From Mytilisepta virgata (lineage: Eukaryota; Mollusca; Bivalvia; Mytilida; Mytilidae), in NCBI GenBank assembly GCA_028015205.1, contig CM051514.1, forward strand, positions 6,510,001-6,574,000: 64,000 nt of DNA, written 5' to 3'. Of this stretch, positions 12,401 to 35,906 are shown piece after piece. The notes beneath the pieces were generated by a model. That model ran no database searches and was not told the DNA's origin. It saw only the letters and a list, made by a program, of their open reading frames with translations. Each line of letters starts with the position of its first letter. Positions within the stretch are counted from its first letter, which is position 1. Position numbers and translations under genes: made by a program.

Positions 12401-15400
12401 CTACAAGACTAGAAAGAAGTACAAAGACTTGTTGAGTTGTTTCATCTCACAGAACAATTGAAGGCCTGTAAAACCTGTTCACCCTCATTGTTTCTTCACA
12501 TGTGTTGTGGTGAGAAAAGATATGGATGTGGGAGTTTCTTATACATCCACTGCACAAACTGTCCCCACATAAACCGTGTATCTACGGGAAAGGAGTTTCT
12601 TATACATCCAATGCACAAACTGTCCCAACATGAACCATGTATCTACAGGAAAGCAGCATCGATGGGAAGAAAATACAGTCGGGATGATGATATTTGATAT
12701 CAACACAAAATTAAGTTTACGTGCGATATATTACAATGAAGACTTGTGTATATAAACACATACACATACAATCATATAAAACAGGTAAAAAACGCTCAGT
12801 TAAGTTTGTTTCAAGTACATGAAGAATTATGAAGAAAAATTTACAAATTGTTTGCCACTTTTGCTGGGCAGTTTTGATGGCCCACTTCAAAAAGTTTGAA
12901 ACACTGGAAGGGGGGGGGGGGACTTGGAAGAGGGAAAAAAGATGCAAAAAATAATAATAGTGGGATGACACTATCAGGAAGTGGGAATATGGGGATAAAA
13001 CAAAAAATGGGCAGAGGGTAAAATGTGTATTTTTAAGGAATTGGGAAAAAGTGACAACAAATTTTTGGACATTGGAAAATTGTGCCCTACCTTTCTTATA
13101 TGCCATTATATAAGATCGAAGTTTTCCTGGGCTAGAATTTACGAAAAATATTTATGAAAGAAATTTGAAGAAGAAAAAAATCCTGGTTCAAGACTGCTGC
13201 CAATGTAAGAATGGTTTATTTGAAGAGAAAGAACATTCAATTCTTAATTCTGACTGACCCTTTATAGAAAACGCCCCAAAAAGAAAAAATCTAATACTAT
13301 CCATTTTATTGGCGGTAGAAGCATATTTTAACAGAATTATATATTTTAATTTTAATTTTAAATAACTTATTTCTGGAAAAAATAACCTAATGAGTGTGTT
13401 GGGAGCAACACACACTCATACAGTGTCTTGCTCCAAAACATTTCTTTCAGCTGCAAACGTCGTCAAAAGAGATCCGCTGTGAGGGACGTCGCCGTAATAA
13501 AAAGGCAACAAAAGGTAAATTGATGTTTTTACAGAAATTACATTGTACATGTATTAAGATTTTCAGAAAAAAAAGATGTTATCGCATATGTGAGACACAC
13601 GGTAACTATAGAGTTACATTAATGGGTAGTACTATTTAATTTCCAAATATTAAAAAAATGCTCAAAAGAAAATCTTTTCATTTTTATATCAGTATAGAAA
13701 TAGTAGGAATTGGGGTAGTGTTACCCTCTGTCATTATTTTATCAGCAGCGGTATCCCATACAGTGATAACAGTAATAATTCTATAATACTACCTATAGTA
13801 ATGTTACACATGTATATACCTGAGACAAATAGTCACTAAAAACATCTGTAAAACCAATACAGGAAAAGCAAAACTTTCTCTTAGTGGGGGTGTCCACATT
13901 ACCCTGGTAGCCTACAAAAGAAGTATATATGTATCCAATGGACACTACATGCCCAACACAAGATGTAAATATTTAGTAAATAGAATTACATTTGTATATT
14001 GTTGACTTTGAAGTCCCTAATGACAGGGTAGATGAAATACTATCTCTCAGTACTTCATGAAAAACTACCTTTAACCTCAACCTTAACCTGGATTCTACTA
14101 TTGAAATTCCATAAAGAAATTCAAAGTGGATGACCCATGACCTCAAGGTCACAGCATCCGTTTCGTATCAAAATGCTGCTGTTCATATCACAAGCTATCC
14201 ATGCACAAAGTTTCATGATAATACCATAACTTCTTCATGAAAATCTACCTTAAACCTGAACCGTAACCTGGATTCTAATATTGAAATTTTATAAAGAAAT
14301 TCAAAGTCTATAACCCATAACCTCAAGGTCACAGCATCCTTTTTGCATCAAATTGCTAATGTTGATATCACAAACTATCCATGTACAAAGTTTCAGGATG
14401 ATACCATAACTCCTTCATGAAAAACTACCTTAAATCTGAACCTTAACCTCGTACGGACGGATGGACTGAAGGACGGATGCACAGACCGAAGAACCATATG
14501 CCCGGCCTGCCTAGCATGCGGTGCATAAAAAGTCTTAATTAACTGTAATACTGTGTTCAAAAATACACTTAATACAATTTGAATATGAATCCGTATCAAA
14601 CAGTTGTGTGTTAATACATATACAATTTATTGAAGCGCATCAAAAACATATTAGCTTACACAAAATGTGTGATAAGCCTTAGGGATACATACATGTATTC
14701 AATAATACAAATATAACTAATACAGATTCAATGCAAATTAAATTTCCTGAATGATATGACCCGACTTTATTGATCTGCTTCCAAACTTGTGTAGTACAAG
14801 TTTAAACATATAAAGGCAGTCTAATTTTAATAGAAATGTGTATTAAATCGGTGTCAAAGGAGATAATGTTCTTATATGCAACAAACTAATTGGAATCTAT
14901 ACGAATTAGAATTACATCACACATAAACATGAAAACGGAACAGTAAATATAATCTCCCTTTGAGAATTGTTAGTAAAATTTATATTTTAAAAAGAAACTA
15001 TACTTTGCAAGATTTTGTAGTAAAATAATAAAATGAAAAAAATGTCAAACTTTAAATTTAAATGTACACGTTTTGCTTTTTAAAATATCCTTTTCATAAA
15101 GCACCTGACTTTTAAACTATGAATTCTGTTATGTGATATACTATAAATTCAGAAATGAATAATTTCAATAAGATACATACTTCACCATGATTATAAAAGT
15201 ATGACAACACTGTCAGGACACCTCCATATGGACTCCCACTGAAATCAAAAGGCAGAAAATAACTATTAATTGTATAACAACTAATGAGGAACCAGAGTGA
15301 GTTATCTTTTCCTAACCAATGTAGGAAAGGGAGATAATTAAATTCTATCCCTTTTGTCCTGAGGCTAAAGGGGAGACAAATTTATTATCTCCCTTACCTA

Positions 15401-18400
15401 CATTGGTTAGGAAAATATAACTCACTCTGGTTTATCATTGGATGGTCTTGATTTATAATAGCTACTCATCAAAGTTACAAACAACATATTAACTCACAAA
15501 TGGTCAGATATGAACGACATCAGTGTCAGAATTCTTTGTAAAGCAAAACATTTCACATGATCAACCATAAAAGTTAGAAATTTCTTCTTTTTTTATGTAT
15601 CTAGTTATGTAACAGTGCCATAATCTATTTTTACCTCAAATATGTTCCATATAGAAACAGGGTCCCCATCATCATACCACTAAGCCAGAACACCACCTCA
15701 ATATAAAAATAGGTTGGTTCACCAAGTCCTAAAAAATAGTTAAAAAAAATTCAACAATCCAAACATCAAACATAATCCTTATTTCTAAATTTGAGATCAA
15801 TTTTTATTAGGAAAGCATACGTGCATAATCACAAAACAAAGGAAAAAAGCAGTACACGATGACCCTTTGTGTTCTAGAGGCTGTTAATTAGCCAATCCAC
15901 AGCAGAGTAATGCCAGGGGAAGAAGGAAACAAAACAATGGAAGCTCCTAAAATCTATCAATTTAAGAGAAAACAAGATGTACTGTGAGCAAAGCTCACAA
16001 AGGATACCCCCCGCTTTGCCTTGCCCAGGGTAAAGTTTCAGTTGACTGGAAAAAATAGAAGTCCAATTATCTCCCTTGTGTAATATCGGAAAGCAAAAAT
16101 TTTCCTTCATGCACATCTTTGGATGATGTACTTCCTTTGTGTAAAGTTTCGTTGAAATCCATTGAGTGGAGGAGTTGTGCTTACAAGGTTCATATAATGT
16201 ATAAGCCAAAAAAATACAAGTCGAATTATCTCCCTTGTGTGATATTGGAAAGCAAAGACTTTTCTTCATGCTTATCTTTGGATGATGTACTTCCTTTCTG
16301 TAAAGTTTCGATGAAATCCATTGAGCGGTCTAGGAGGAGTTGCGCTTACGAGGTTCATATATAATGTATAAGTCAAAAAAAAAATAGAAGTCCAATTATC
16401 TCCCTTGTGTGATATCGGAAAGCAAAGATTTTTCTTCATGCACATCTTTGGATAATGTACTTCCTTTCTGTAAAGTTTCGTTGAAATCCATAGAGCGGTA
16501 TAGGAGGAGTTGCGCTTACAAGATATATGGACAGACGGACAGACAAGGTGATTCCTATATACCCCCCAAAACTTTGTTTGCGGGGAGTATAAAAACACTA
16601 TAACTGGTATTAAAATTTGATATTAAGTATGCTGGAAACAAAAATATCTTGAGTACTTCCTAAATTTTTACAGTAAGTTTATTAAGAGGGGATGCGATCA
16701 CACCAAACACATGACCACTTGCTACACTGATAATAACATCTCTATTCCAATAAAACAAGCATGAGTGGAATTGTTATATAAATGTACAAAAATGTATAAA
16801 CAAATTTCTCATGATTTATTAGGCCTAGAATAATTTTGGGACATGACATCCCATTTATATCAGTGATCTCCTCGACACAAAGGTGCTATTCCAATTACTA
16901 TCATTATGGCACTATATTTTCAACTATAATTTCTACCAGGTTGAAATATTTCTCAATATGCCGATAATACATATTCTTTAGATCAATGAAAACATAGACC
17001 TGCTTCACTATCATATGTTTGTCAGGGCAAAGTTATTATTACTCTAATATGTATGTGGTTTAGATAAAAAGATACTTCCATTTACCTAGTCAGGGATCAC
17101 CATGACCTATTCTAGCGTGGCGGTGCGCCACGCTTAATTTGTCGTCCGCCACGCTTCAAAAATCAATAGATTGTAGTTAAATACCGAAACCTCTAAACTA
17201 ATTATCATGTCAGTGGCAATTAGGCAATCTAATTAACATTTAATAGTGTGAACAGTGGCAGTGCCTCCGGGATGTGTACAACAGCTGATTGTAAATAGTT
17301 ATATTGTTACGCGTGGTTGAACAGACGACTTGTACAACATACACGGAAAAATAATGTTGGCAATTTAGATGAAAAATAAATAAAACAGGCTTTAAATGTA
17401 ATTGAAATGAATAAATATCGTCATTTTAGATAATTAAAAGTAAGTTTTAAACAGATTTATATATTTCTGATAAAAAATATTATATGTTGAACATCGCGGT
17501 AAAACTACGAAGTAAACAAAATGCGAAAAATCCAAAAAGTTGAACTGTTTTTTTCCTTCATCCAGGGAAAGAAAAGTTATCAATCTACAATCAGTGTGAT
17601 TAAGTGATGATTACACATTGTTATCCTAATGATTTCCATATCAGCTGATTGAAAAAAATAATTGTAACAATGTACACCAAATCTGAACTTACCAAGCTGA
17701 CGTTGAATCGTCCAAGCCGACATTCCTGAACATTAATTTCAGAAATATCAAAAACAGTTAATTATTTTAATCAAAATTATGATTTGGAATAAATAATGGA
17801 TAGTTACTAGACAATTCAGTAATCATGAAGAGATCTTCAAAGCAAGAAAGTACCACTTTCTTCAGTGCGAAAGTAATGAGGGTAGAAACAGACCACGAAT
17901 GTACCACTGTAATAGACTTTTAACTACCAAAGAGCAGCTACTTTGTGGAACAGCATTACAAACAGAAGCATAGACCTTGGTGAACTGAATGAAGACACAG
18001 ACAGCAGGGACAACTGAACAAGACATGAGTTAGAAACATTTGTTAGTGCTCAACATGACAATTGTGCTTACTGTGCTGTTATGTTTTATCCTTGTCCTTG
18101 ATATATATATATATAGTCATATAATAAAGATGTATGTAAAGTTTTTTTCTTTCTAAGGACACATTTATGCCGAAGGAGGGATGCGAACAAACACGACACA
18201 ACATCTCTCCCCCACCCTTGATTTTCATTCTGTGGTGATCCCTGCTAGTATTATTCAGGTCACTATTTCGCATTTATTGATAGGGAACAACCTACATGAC
18301 AAGACAAGACTGAGGTGACAAAAAAAAATCCACAAAAATTCTAAAATGAACAAAATAATCCAAAAACTTAGTAAAGGACAATAATCACTTTTTTTTTCAT

Positions 18401-21400
18401 TTCAAAGTAAACTAAATAAACCATAAATGTTTGACCCTTGACCCTCGACCACCAAGATTCAGATCTATCAAAATTCATTGCAATGATATAAGTTTTATTA
18501 TAATGAATAAACCTTCGCAGCTCTGTACTGGACTCAATCCTTCTCCTCTGTTTATTGTCCAACACATCTTGTTTTTAACATTCAATGTCAGACAGACAGA
18601 GGTGTACATTCTGTAAGCTATACCAAGAACGACCTGAAATTAAAACATTCATGAATTTCTGCTAGAAATATCTTAACTTTTAATTCACTTTTAATCTTAG
18701 TTATATTTTTTTCATTTTAGTTATACATGTATTCTTGTCATGTTTTTTTTGTGTTCCATTCTCATGACTTTGCCTTTTCCTTTAGATTTTGAATTTACTG
18801 AATTTACTTTTTACTGAATTTTCCCACTTCGGTATTATTTTGTCGATACCGAATTATACTTTGTATTTCAAATCAAAAAATTTTTACCCCATGCCTTCAT
18901 GCTTTTATTATTCTTTTTTTTTATCAAAACATTCAGAATCAATTTATTTTTCCATCTACAAAGTTTATAATGTCCATTTCTATATCAAGTAAAACATCTT
19001 CTGATTTACATATGAACATGTTCAAATTTTTTTAATTTTACCGAACTGTTGCAGTTTTTGATCAATTTCAATGATAATTTGTGTTAAAATATCAGAATTA
19101 AAAAAAAAAAAAAAATCATATAAACTTTGCCATAGATGACCTATACTTTTCTCACCTCTGGGTACAAGTTGAATCTCTTGAGTACATTTATAGTGAGTGG
19201 GTGCTCGGTCACATTGTCATACATGACTGAGTACAATCCATCAAATATTGTTGGTGCAGTGATAATGGTTTTATAGTAGGAATAATAAAGTCCCTGAAAT
19301 CAAACAGTAGAAAGTTATTAAAAATCTTCTTTAAGGATGATTGCTGATCTAAGAGGAAATAAAAAGGATTTGAAATAGGTGTTTTGGCAGATGGAGAACT
19401 TTTATCATGTCTCATGGCTTGTTAAATTGTCAGAAATTTGATCTGACATCAATTAAAGGAGTCTACTTCATTCTTTTTGAGCAATCTCTCATATAAATCT
19501 ACACAAGAGTGCTCTGCTTTGCCTGGATCATTTCTGGACTTTTGTATTGAATTTTTCCCTTCGGCTATTCGATTTGATAATCTTTTGCCAAAGATGTAAT
19601 CATATAAGACTACTTTGTCCGTAAAGGCAGAATGGTTTTATAAACTTGTATATGGACTGTATTAATTTTTGACACAATACAAACCATTTCTGTACGGAAT
19701 GCCAATTCTCTTTCAAGATTTGATAGGTGTGAAAAATGTCTCTCCCTTTCGAACATTCCATATACATGATTCCTGTTAAAAAACAAGTAAATACAAAACT
19801 TAAGCCAGATGCATAAATATCTAACTAATCGTCTATCATACAAATACACTACAATTGTATATTTATAACTGGGGTTGCCTAGGATTAAGTTTTTTTATTT
19901 CATGACATTTAAAGCCCCAGGGGCTACTGAATTTTCATAAGTTACACTTATAAATTTACAATCAACACGAAACAAATACAGATCACTACTTTTGGACATC
20001 CAGCTGATATATCGATCAATTACATACATGTATACACAAGCTCGTAAATGTCCATACCATACTAGTTTTTTTTGCTAGTACCGAGTCCTATCTTGCTAGT
20101 TAATTTTCAGTACCGATATGACCTGTATATCCTGAAAAATTTAACCCTTGTATGCATGCACATCTTATATGCCTCACACTGAAAACGGAGTGTAATAATT
20201 GAATTAGATTTTGGAAACTCAATGTTCCAGCTAACAGAAAATAGAGATGAGCAGTACCCAGTCACTCTTTCCGGGCACCCCTCTGCCCTTTCAATGCTCC
20301 CCTGTGCCCTCTGCATTAAGTATGATATAAAACAAGAGAAAAACAATTTTTCAGAAGAAATAACAAACTAAATGAATTGATAATGCATTAAAGGCTAAAA
20401 AAAGATGGAAAGAACTCTTAAAAGGGCATACGATAAATGAATTATTAATATTTCTTATAAGTTACCATATTCATGTTAGCCATTTTCAGACCAGAAAAAG
20501 TGTTAAAATACCCTTTATTCTAAAAAAAAAAATGACTCTCTGTCCTTAAATCTTAGCTGGAACAATGATTAACTTATTTCAATCGTGTATAGCTTTGTTC
20601 TAAATAATTTTGGCTTTATTTTATTGTCATTATGGCATCTTAAAATGCAGTGGAATGTTCTATTAAATTTGCTATTTTGTTTGGATATTATGTTCTTCGG
20701 GATCTTCACAAGGGATACAGGCTCATATTCCCTGTATCTTCTGTGAAGCCCGAATAACAGTTATATTCTATAGGAGTGCTTTCGTATACATGTATCAAGT
20801 GTACACAGAAAAAAATTGTGTTACTAAGTAAGTGATTGTCTGCCACTGAAAATTCAGCACAGAATTTGGCTTCTCCAAGATATGAAGAAAAATTATCATG
20901 TGTTGTTGGTGTGATATTTTTTCTCCCGTAGATTTTAAGCTAGTTTTATCCCGTTATTAAAGTGGTGAAATGAGTTAAATTTCCTCGATTGTGTGCAAGG
21001 CAAATCTTTTTGTAGTCTTATTACAAACAGACGACAGTTTTGTTACTTCTCTTTATCGATGTAAAATACCAACCAGTTACGGGATCACAGCCGTGATTCC
21101 GTAAAACATGATTATACAAAGGCTCGTGTAGGTTAAAACTGAATGATCTATTTTGAAGCAACAGGTCCACCCACTCCATCTTGAAACCCTCCCTATGTCC
21201 CCTTAACAGCTTTCATACCCCAGGGATATGGGCTCATATCCCCTGTCAGCATAGCCAATCAAATTGGATGATTAACTGGGATATTTCACTCCAATAGAAT
21301 ATAAGTAAATATTGATCCATACAGTAAATTAAATTTATTTACAACGTTTATTAGGAATAACGGAAAGTCTGATGGATACATATCTGTTCTGGCTACAGAG

Positions 21401-22694
21401 GTTAATAACTCTACCAAGTAGTAGAAAAGATCAACTCACCTATGCATTACAACAATAACAATTGCTGAAAAAAGAGAAGAAAAAGTTTGTTAAATATAGA
21501 AATTTCAGTTAATAGACTTAAATATTTAATTTCCTGCATTAGAAATGCATTTCTGCGTTCATTTGTTACCTAAAAGGTAAAAATAAGACTTCTGCTTCTC
21601 TCACAGATCTGGGAGTTAAACATTTTCTGTAATGTATCATTTATTGATTTAAATAATTTTTTCACTACATTAGTATTGCATTAGAAAATTTGATACGTCA
21701 AAGACATTCTCTTCATGCATTAGTGAATTAAGATGTTTTTCGGTCACTCTAATATTTTGGGATATTCAAATTTTTGAATTAGTTATCCTATAAGTATTGA
21801 CAAATAGAAAATATTTTTTCTGTGTATCAAAATGTTTATAACTAAATGAATAATATTATACATATGTATACATAGAGGTAAGGGAACAAATATAAAATAA
21901 ATCAGTTAAATATTCTTCTATTTTTATAGTATCCTGGTTAAATGCTTGGAACTTTCCTTGTTTGAATGCAAAACAGAAAAAAATTCCCTTCAGGGACTAT
22001 TTTAGTCAGTTATTTAAAACTGATTTCAGTTATTTAGTATTGCAAAATTTATCTGAAAACTTCTCTAACAGAACCTGCCAGAAAATTATATTTTTGCTAA
22101 CCTTTTTATTAATTGTGACTACAATGTACAAAATTTTTGTATGTGAAGAATGGTTCTGCGTCTTGTATTTAGAATCCAATTTTCATCACTTGTCACAAAT
22201 GCAAAGATGTCAAAAATAATTTGCAAATATTCCATGTTTTTTTTTTTTTTAAAATACCAGTGAATTTTGTCAACCTGTGTTCATGTCTAATCTACACGCA
22301 AAAAGTGTGTATAAAAAACGGAAGGTTTTTTTATCAACCTGTGTTCATGTCTATTCTACACGCAAAAAGTGTGTATAAAAAACGGCAGGGTTTTTCCAGT
22401 CAAATATGTCAACATGTTTTAACCTTTGAAATTATTTTATTCTGGATGACAGTATGCGGATATATACATGTAGGTATGGTTGTGACTGTGTGTTTATTTA
22501 GCTACAAAAAATTATGCTGCTTTACCCAAAACAACAGTTAATACTTTCGTTGTTGGTGTGAATTTCAGGATATTTTCTGCATCATTAGCATTTTTTTCTT
22601 TTGCATCTATCTTTTTCCCAAATTTCTTTTTAACAGGAGAAGTTTGATGCGCATTGTTGTCGTTTTGATTCTGATGTCTCTTCCTAGGCGCCAT
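413..22694 (-). CDS. DPY19L1: DPY19L1-like protein C-mannosyltransferase, 14 exons, 3' end beyond window
   Basis: Multipass ER membrane enzyme of the DPY19 family, which C-mannosylates tryptophans of WxxW motifs using dolichol-phosphate mannose. Exons in transcription order: 22526-22694 (ATG at 22694), 21440-21464, 19685-19772, 19156-19293, 18513-18633, 15635-15728, 15181-15238, 13820-13911, 11651-11723, 8807-8998, 5804-5860, 4856-4936, 1873-1974, 413-484. All have AG/GT borders and phases join without a break, giving 454 codons. Family landmarks visible are [74 protein letters not shown] and [12 protein letters not shown]. The N-terminus is a Lys-rich cytosolic segment followed by a first membrane helix. 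Full proteins are near 670 residues, so roughly the last third is off the left edge. The RGEGLSP and TPPLRESF motifs favour the L1/L2/L4 branch over L3. Introns carry almost all repeats of the first 22 kb. Confidence 0.93.
510..562. repeat. Perfect 24 bp inverted repeat with 5 bp loop
   Basis: Positions 510-533 and 539-562 are exact reverse complements with loop GGATG. The hairpin sits in the intron just upstream (minus sense) of exon 413-484, starting about 26 nt from the acceptor, where the branch point would normally lie. Confidence 0.9.
602..758. mobile_element. Fold-back MITE, family 1, copy 1
   Basis: The arms begin AATGAGGAACCAGAGTGAG and close with the near-exact reverse complement, with a short central CCTGAGGCTAAAAGG region. 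A second copy of the same length and ~95% identity by eye is at 15283-15439. It has no coding capacity. Confidence 0.85.
960..1084. mobile_element. Fold-back MITE-like hairpin
   Basis: AGGTCAATACATGATATTAT at the left is matched by an imperfect inverted copy ending near ATATATGACCT. The loop contains GAGGACGAAGTCCGAGG, itself a small palindrome. This is the typical shape of short non-autonomous fold-back elements. Confidence 0.65.
2440..4745. repeat. Minisatellite block A, ~62 bp unit, about 37 copies
   Basis: Head-to-tail units of the form GGCCTAAGGTTTGATCTT, TTTATAATATTCTGTCCCCC, TCTGTATGGTAAGGATTACC. Unit length varies because of the C tract and small indels. It lies in the intron between exons 1873-1974 and 4856-4936 of the DPY19-like gene. 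Short repetitive peptides readable through it follow the period and are not genes. A second block is at 6620-7015. Confidence 0.95.
4990..5130. repeat. Dispersed bivalve-type repeat fragment
   Basis: A GGATGGATGGATGAATTATT stretch followed by GTTTAACGTCCAGTGGCAAC, which I recognise as a common motif of dispersed repeats in mussel DNA. Intronic. Confidence 0.4.
5134..5375 (-). mobile_element. tRNA-derived SINE, family A, copy 1
   Basis: Read on the minus strand, it starts CCTCGATGGTCTCATCG (A-box-like) and continues to AAGGTCGAGGTTTGATCCCC (B-box-like), then an AT-richer body ending TGTGAGCTAGCACG. The second copy at 6012-6228 shares the body. Intronic. Confidence 0.65.
5477..5739 (+). mobile_element. 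tRNA-derived SINE, family B, copy 1
   Basis: The head GGCCCCGGTGGCCGAGAGG resembles the 5' end of a serine or leucine tRNA, and TTGTGAGTTCAAATCTCACC is a B-box arm. A body containing ACCGAAGGTCGTAGTTCTCT and a CAAA-repeat tail follow. The same element is present inverted at 48388-48622. Confidence 0.85.
5954..6345. repeat. Local duplications around SINE family A copy 2
   Basis: A ~55 bp motif (CATAAGACAGGAAGTC, TTGAATACAGTGGGTCG) occurs at about 5969 and again at about 6260. The motif ATGACAGGTTTGACTGTA occurs twice, near 6236 and 6303. The SINE 6012-6228 sits between the copies. Confidence 0.6.
6012..6228 (-). mobile_element. tRNA-derived SINE, family A, copy 2
   Basis: Minus-strand start CCGCCTCGGTGGTCTCGTGG is followed by a shortened B-box region and the same body as 5134-5375, ending CTCGTGAGCTAGCACATT. 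The B-box is partly deleted compared with copy 1. Confidence 0.65.
6620..7015. repeat. Minisatellite block B, same ~62 bp unit, about 6 copies
   Basis: The units match block A (2440-4745) although an exon (5804-5860) and SINEs lie between the blocks. The block is interrupted at 7015 by an hAT element and resumes for one partial unit at 8087-8106. Confidence 0.93.
7306..7578 (-). pseudogene. hAT transposase C-terminal dimerisation domain fragment
   Basis: The 90-residue frame contains [20 protein letters not shown] followed by NRL, the signature of the hAT C-terminal dimerisation region. A Lys/Arg-rich tail follows. It is the last coding piece of the element 7016-8086. The catalytic DDE region that should precede it is missing. 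Confidence 0.85.
7716..7807 (-). pseudogene. hAT transposase first coding exon (remnant)
   Basis: ATG at 7807 opens 30 codons (start [20 protein letters not shown], then LLQFFN) ending at a donor AG/GTAAG at 7716. A basic start followed by an L-x-x-FF motif is typical of the N-terminus of hAT transposases before the BED finger. The element keeps its two ends and has lost the middle. Confidence 0.6.
8190..8640. other. Intron stretch without recognised coding sequence
   Basis: Intron of the DPY19-like gene between the partial minisatellite unit and a dispersed repeat. I see no coding motif. A short minus-strand frame at 8392-8631 has no recognisable family. Confidence 0.4.
8640..8785. repeat. 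Dispersed repeat with inverted internal arms, copy 1
   Basis: The segment GTGAATTTTAAAAACTCGTT with the following CAGTCTTCATTTTGAAC and GAGAACCTATTA recurs at about 31190-31280 with small changes. Here an inverted partner (AAAATGAAGAACTGGAAAAT) precedes it, so the unit can fold back. It stops about 20 bp before the donor of exon 8807-8998. Confidence 0.6.
9052..9600. repeat. 29 bp minisatellite with higher-order structure, ~19 copies
   Basis: The unit is TAAAATATAAAGATTATTGC plus AAGTCTACA. Variants are A (ATTATTGCAAGTC), C (ATTATTGCAAGCC) and B (ATTAATGTAAGTC). From about 9205 the order A-A-C-B recurs as a 116 bp higher-order unit. The array begins about 55 bp from the acceptor of exon 8807-8998. 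Confidence 0.93.
10080..10620. repeat. Degenerate tandem units of a dispersed repeat, ~150 bp period
   Basis: ATGTTAAACTAAGTTCGGCTG-like motifs recur near 10148, 10262, 10428 and 10591. Between them are related phrases such as CGGACACAATTCTGAAAGAG and GGCTCAGTAGTTTCAGACAA. Intronic and without a sustained frame. Confidence 0.6.
12437..12697 (+). pseudogene. Cys-rich fragment resembling a mutator-like transposase domain
   Basis: The 86-residue frame contains [20 protein letters not shown] and GK, resembling the zinc-knuckle 'C..C..NRV..GK' segment of mutator-like transposase proteins common in invertebrates. A 61 bp tandem duplication (12531-12591 and 12592-12652) repeats the second half of this motif. 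It is an isolated fragment in an intron of the DPY19-like gene on the opposite strand. Confidence 0.35.
13970..14530. repeat. Dispersed repeat with three internal ~180 bp units
   Basis: Phrases CTTCATGAAAAACTACCTT and ACCTCAAGGTCACAGCATCC recur near 14057, 14235 and 14415. The end reads GACGGATGGACTGAAGGACG then GCATGCGGTGCATAAAA. A related copy is at 60605-60865. Intronic. Confidence 0.8.
15283..15439. mobile_element. Fold-back MITE, family 1, copy 2
   Basis: Near-identical to 602-758 with the same inverted arms and centre. It lies about 45 bp upstream (minus sense) of the acceptor of exon 15181-15238 and inside the short intron between it and exon 15635-15728. Confidence 0.88.
15970..16590. 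repeat. Non-autonomous repeat with three ~160-170 bp units
   Basis: The phrase CCAATTATCTCCCTTGTGTG starts units near 16062, 16222 and 16392, each followed by CATCTTTGGATGATGTACTT. The left end has GAGCAAAGCTCACAAAGGAT and the right end GACAGACGGACAGACAAGGT with TTTGTTTGCGGGGAGTATAA. Short frames on both strands are by-products. Confidence 0.8.
17090..18060 (+). mobile_element. Possible decayed 5' end of an hAT element
   Basis: ATTCTAGCGTGGCGGTGCGC then CACGC mirrors the subterminal layout of the hAT at 7016-8086. At 17825 an ATG opens [19 protein letters not shown], similar in style to hAT transposase N-termini, and stops after 32 codons. No right end was found. Confidence 0.3.
20690..20762. 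repeat. Imperfect hairpin in an intron
   Basis: GTTCTTCGGGATCTTCACAA pairs with TTCTGTGAAGCCCGAATAAC around a centre of GGGATACAGGCTCATATTCC. A related centre motif (GGGATATGGGCTCATATCCC) occurs at 21222-21241. Confidence 0.55.
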
Positions 22695-23071
22695 GATGTA
22701 AACTCTGCCGGCGTGTCAAATTCTACTTCCGGTGGCAAGCTGTTGTTTACATTTTTAATAAAGAAATTAAAAACCAAAATATTATAATGCAATGATAATG
22801 AATTACAATAAAATGTTTAATATTTGTATAGTAACTTCGATTAAAACCATACTATAAATACATTTTTTTTCCGGCGAGCACCTGCTACTTCCGGTTATTT
22901 CCATATATGGAAATTTTCGTATTTCCAAGGGTAACATGGTAGTTTACACTATTTCGGAAACAACGTATCGATAAATAGACTTTTAAATTTGATAGAATGT
23001 GATTATTGTTACACAAACTTTAAATATCAGACACATTGGACATACTTGCTAGGCATATCTGTAGATAAAAT
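22695..23071. promoter_or_regulatory. Head-to-head promoter between the DPY19-like and SPATA48-like genes
   Basis: Only 377 bp separate the two start codons on opposite strands. ETS-type CTACTTCCGG occurs near 22721-22733 and 22886-22893. GTTACC on the minus strand at 22930-22935 is one half of an RFX X-box; the second half is weak. No clear TATA box is seen. ETS sites and an RFX-like half-site fit a housekeeping gene paired with a ciliary gene, but this is inference. Confidence 0.55.

Positions 23072-35906
<12,835 letters not shown>

Noticed and set aside
15874..16603. Several 60-130 residue frames on both strands
   Set aside because: They follow the 160-170 bp units of a non-coding repeat.
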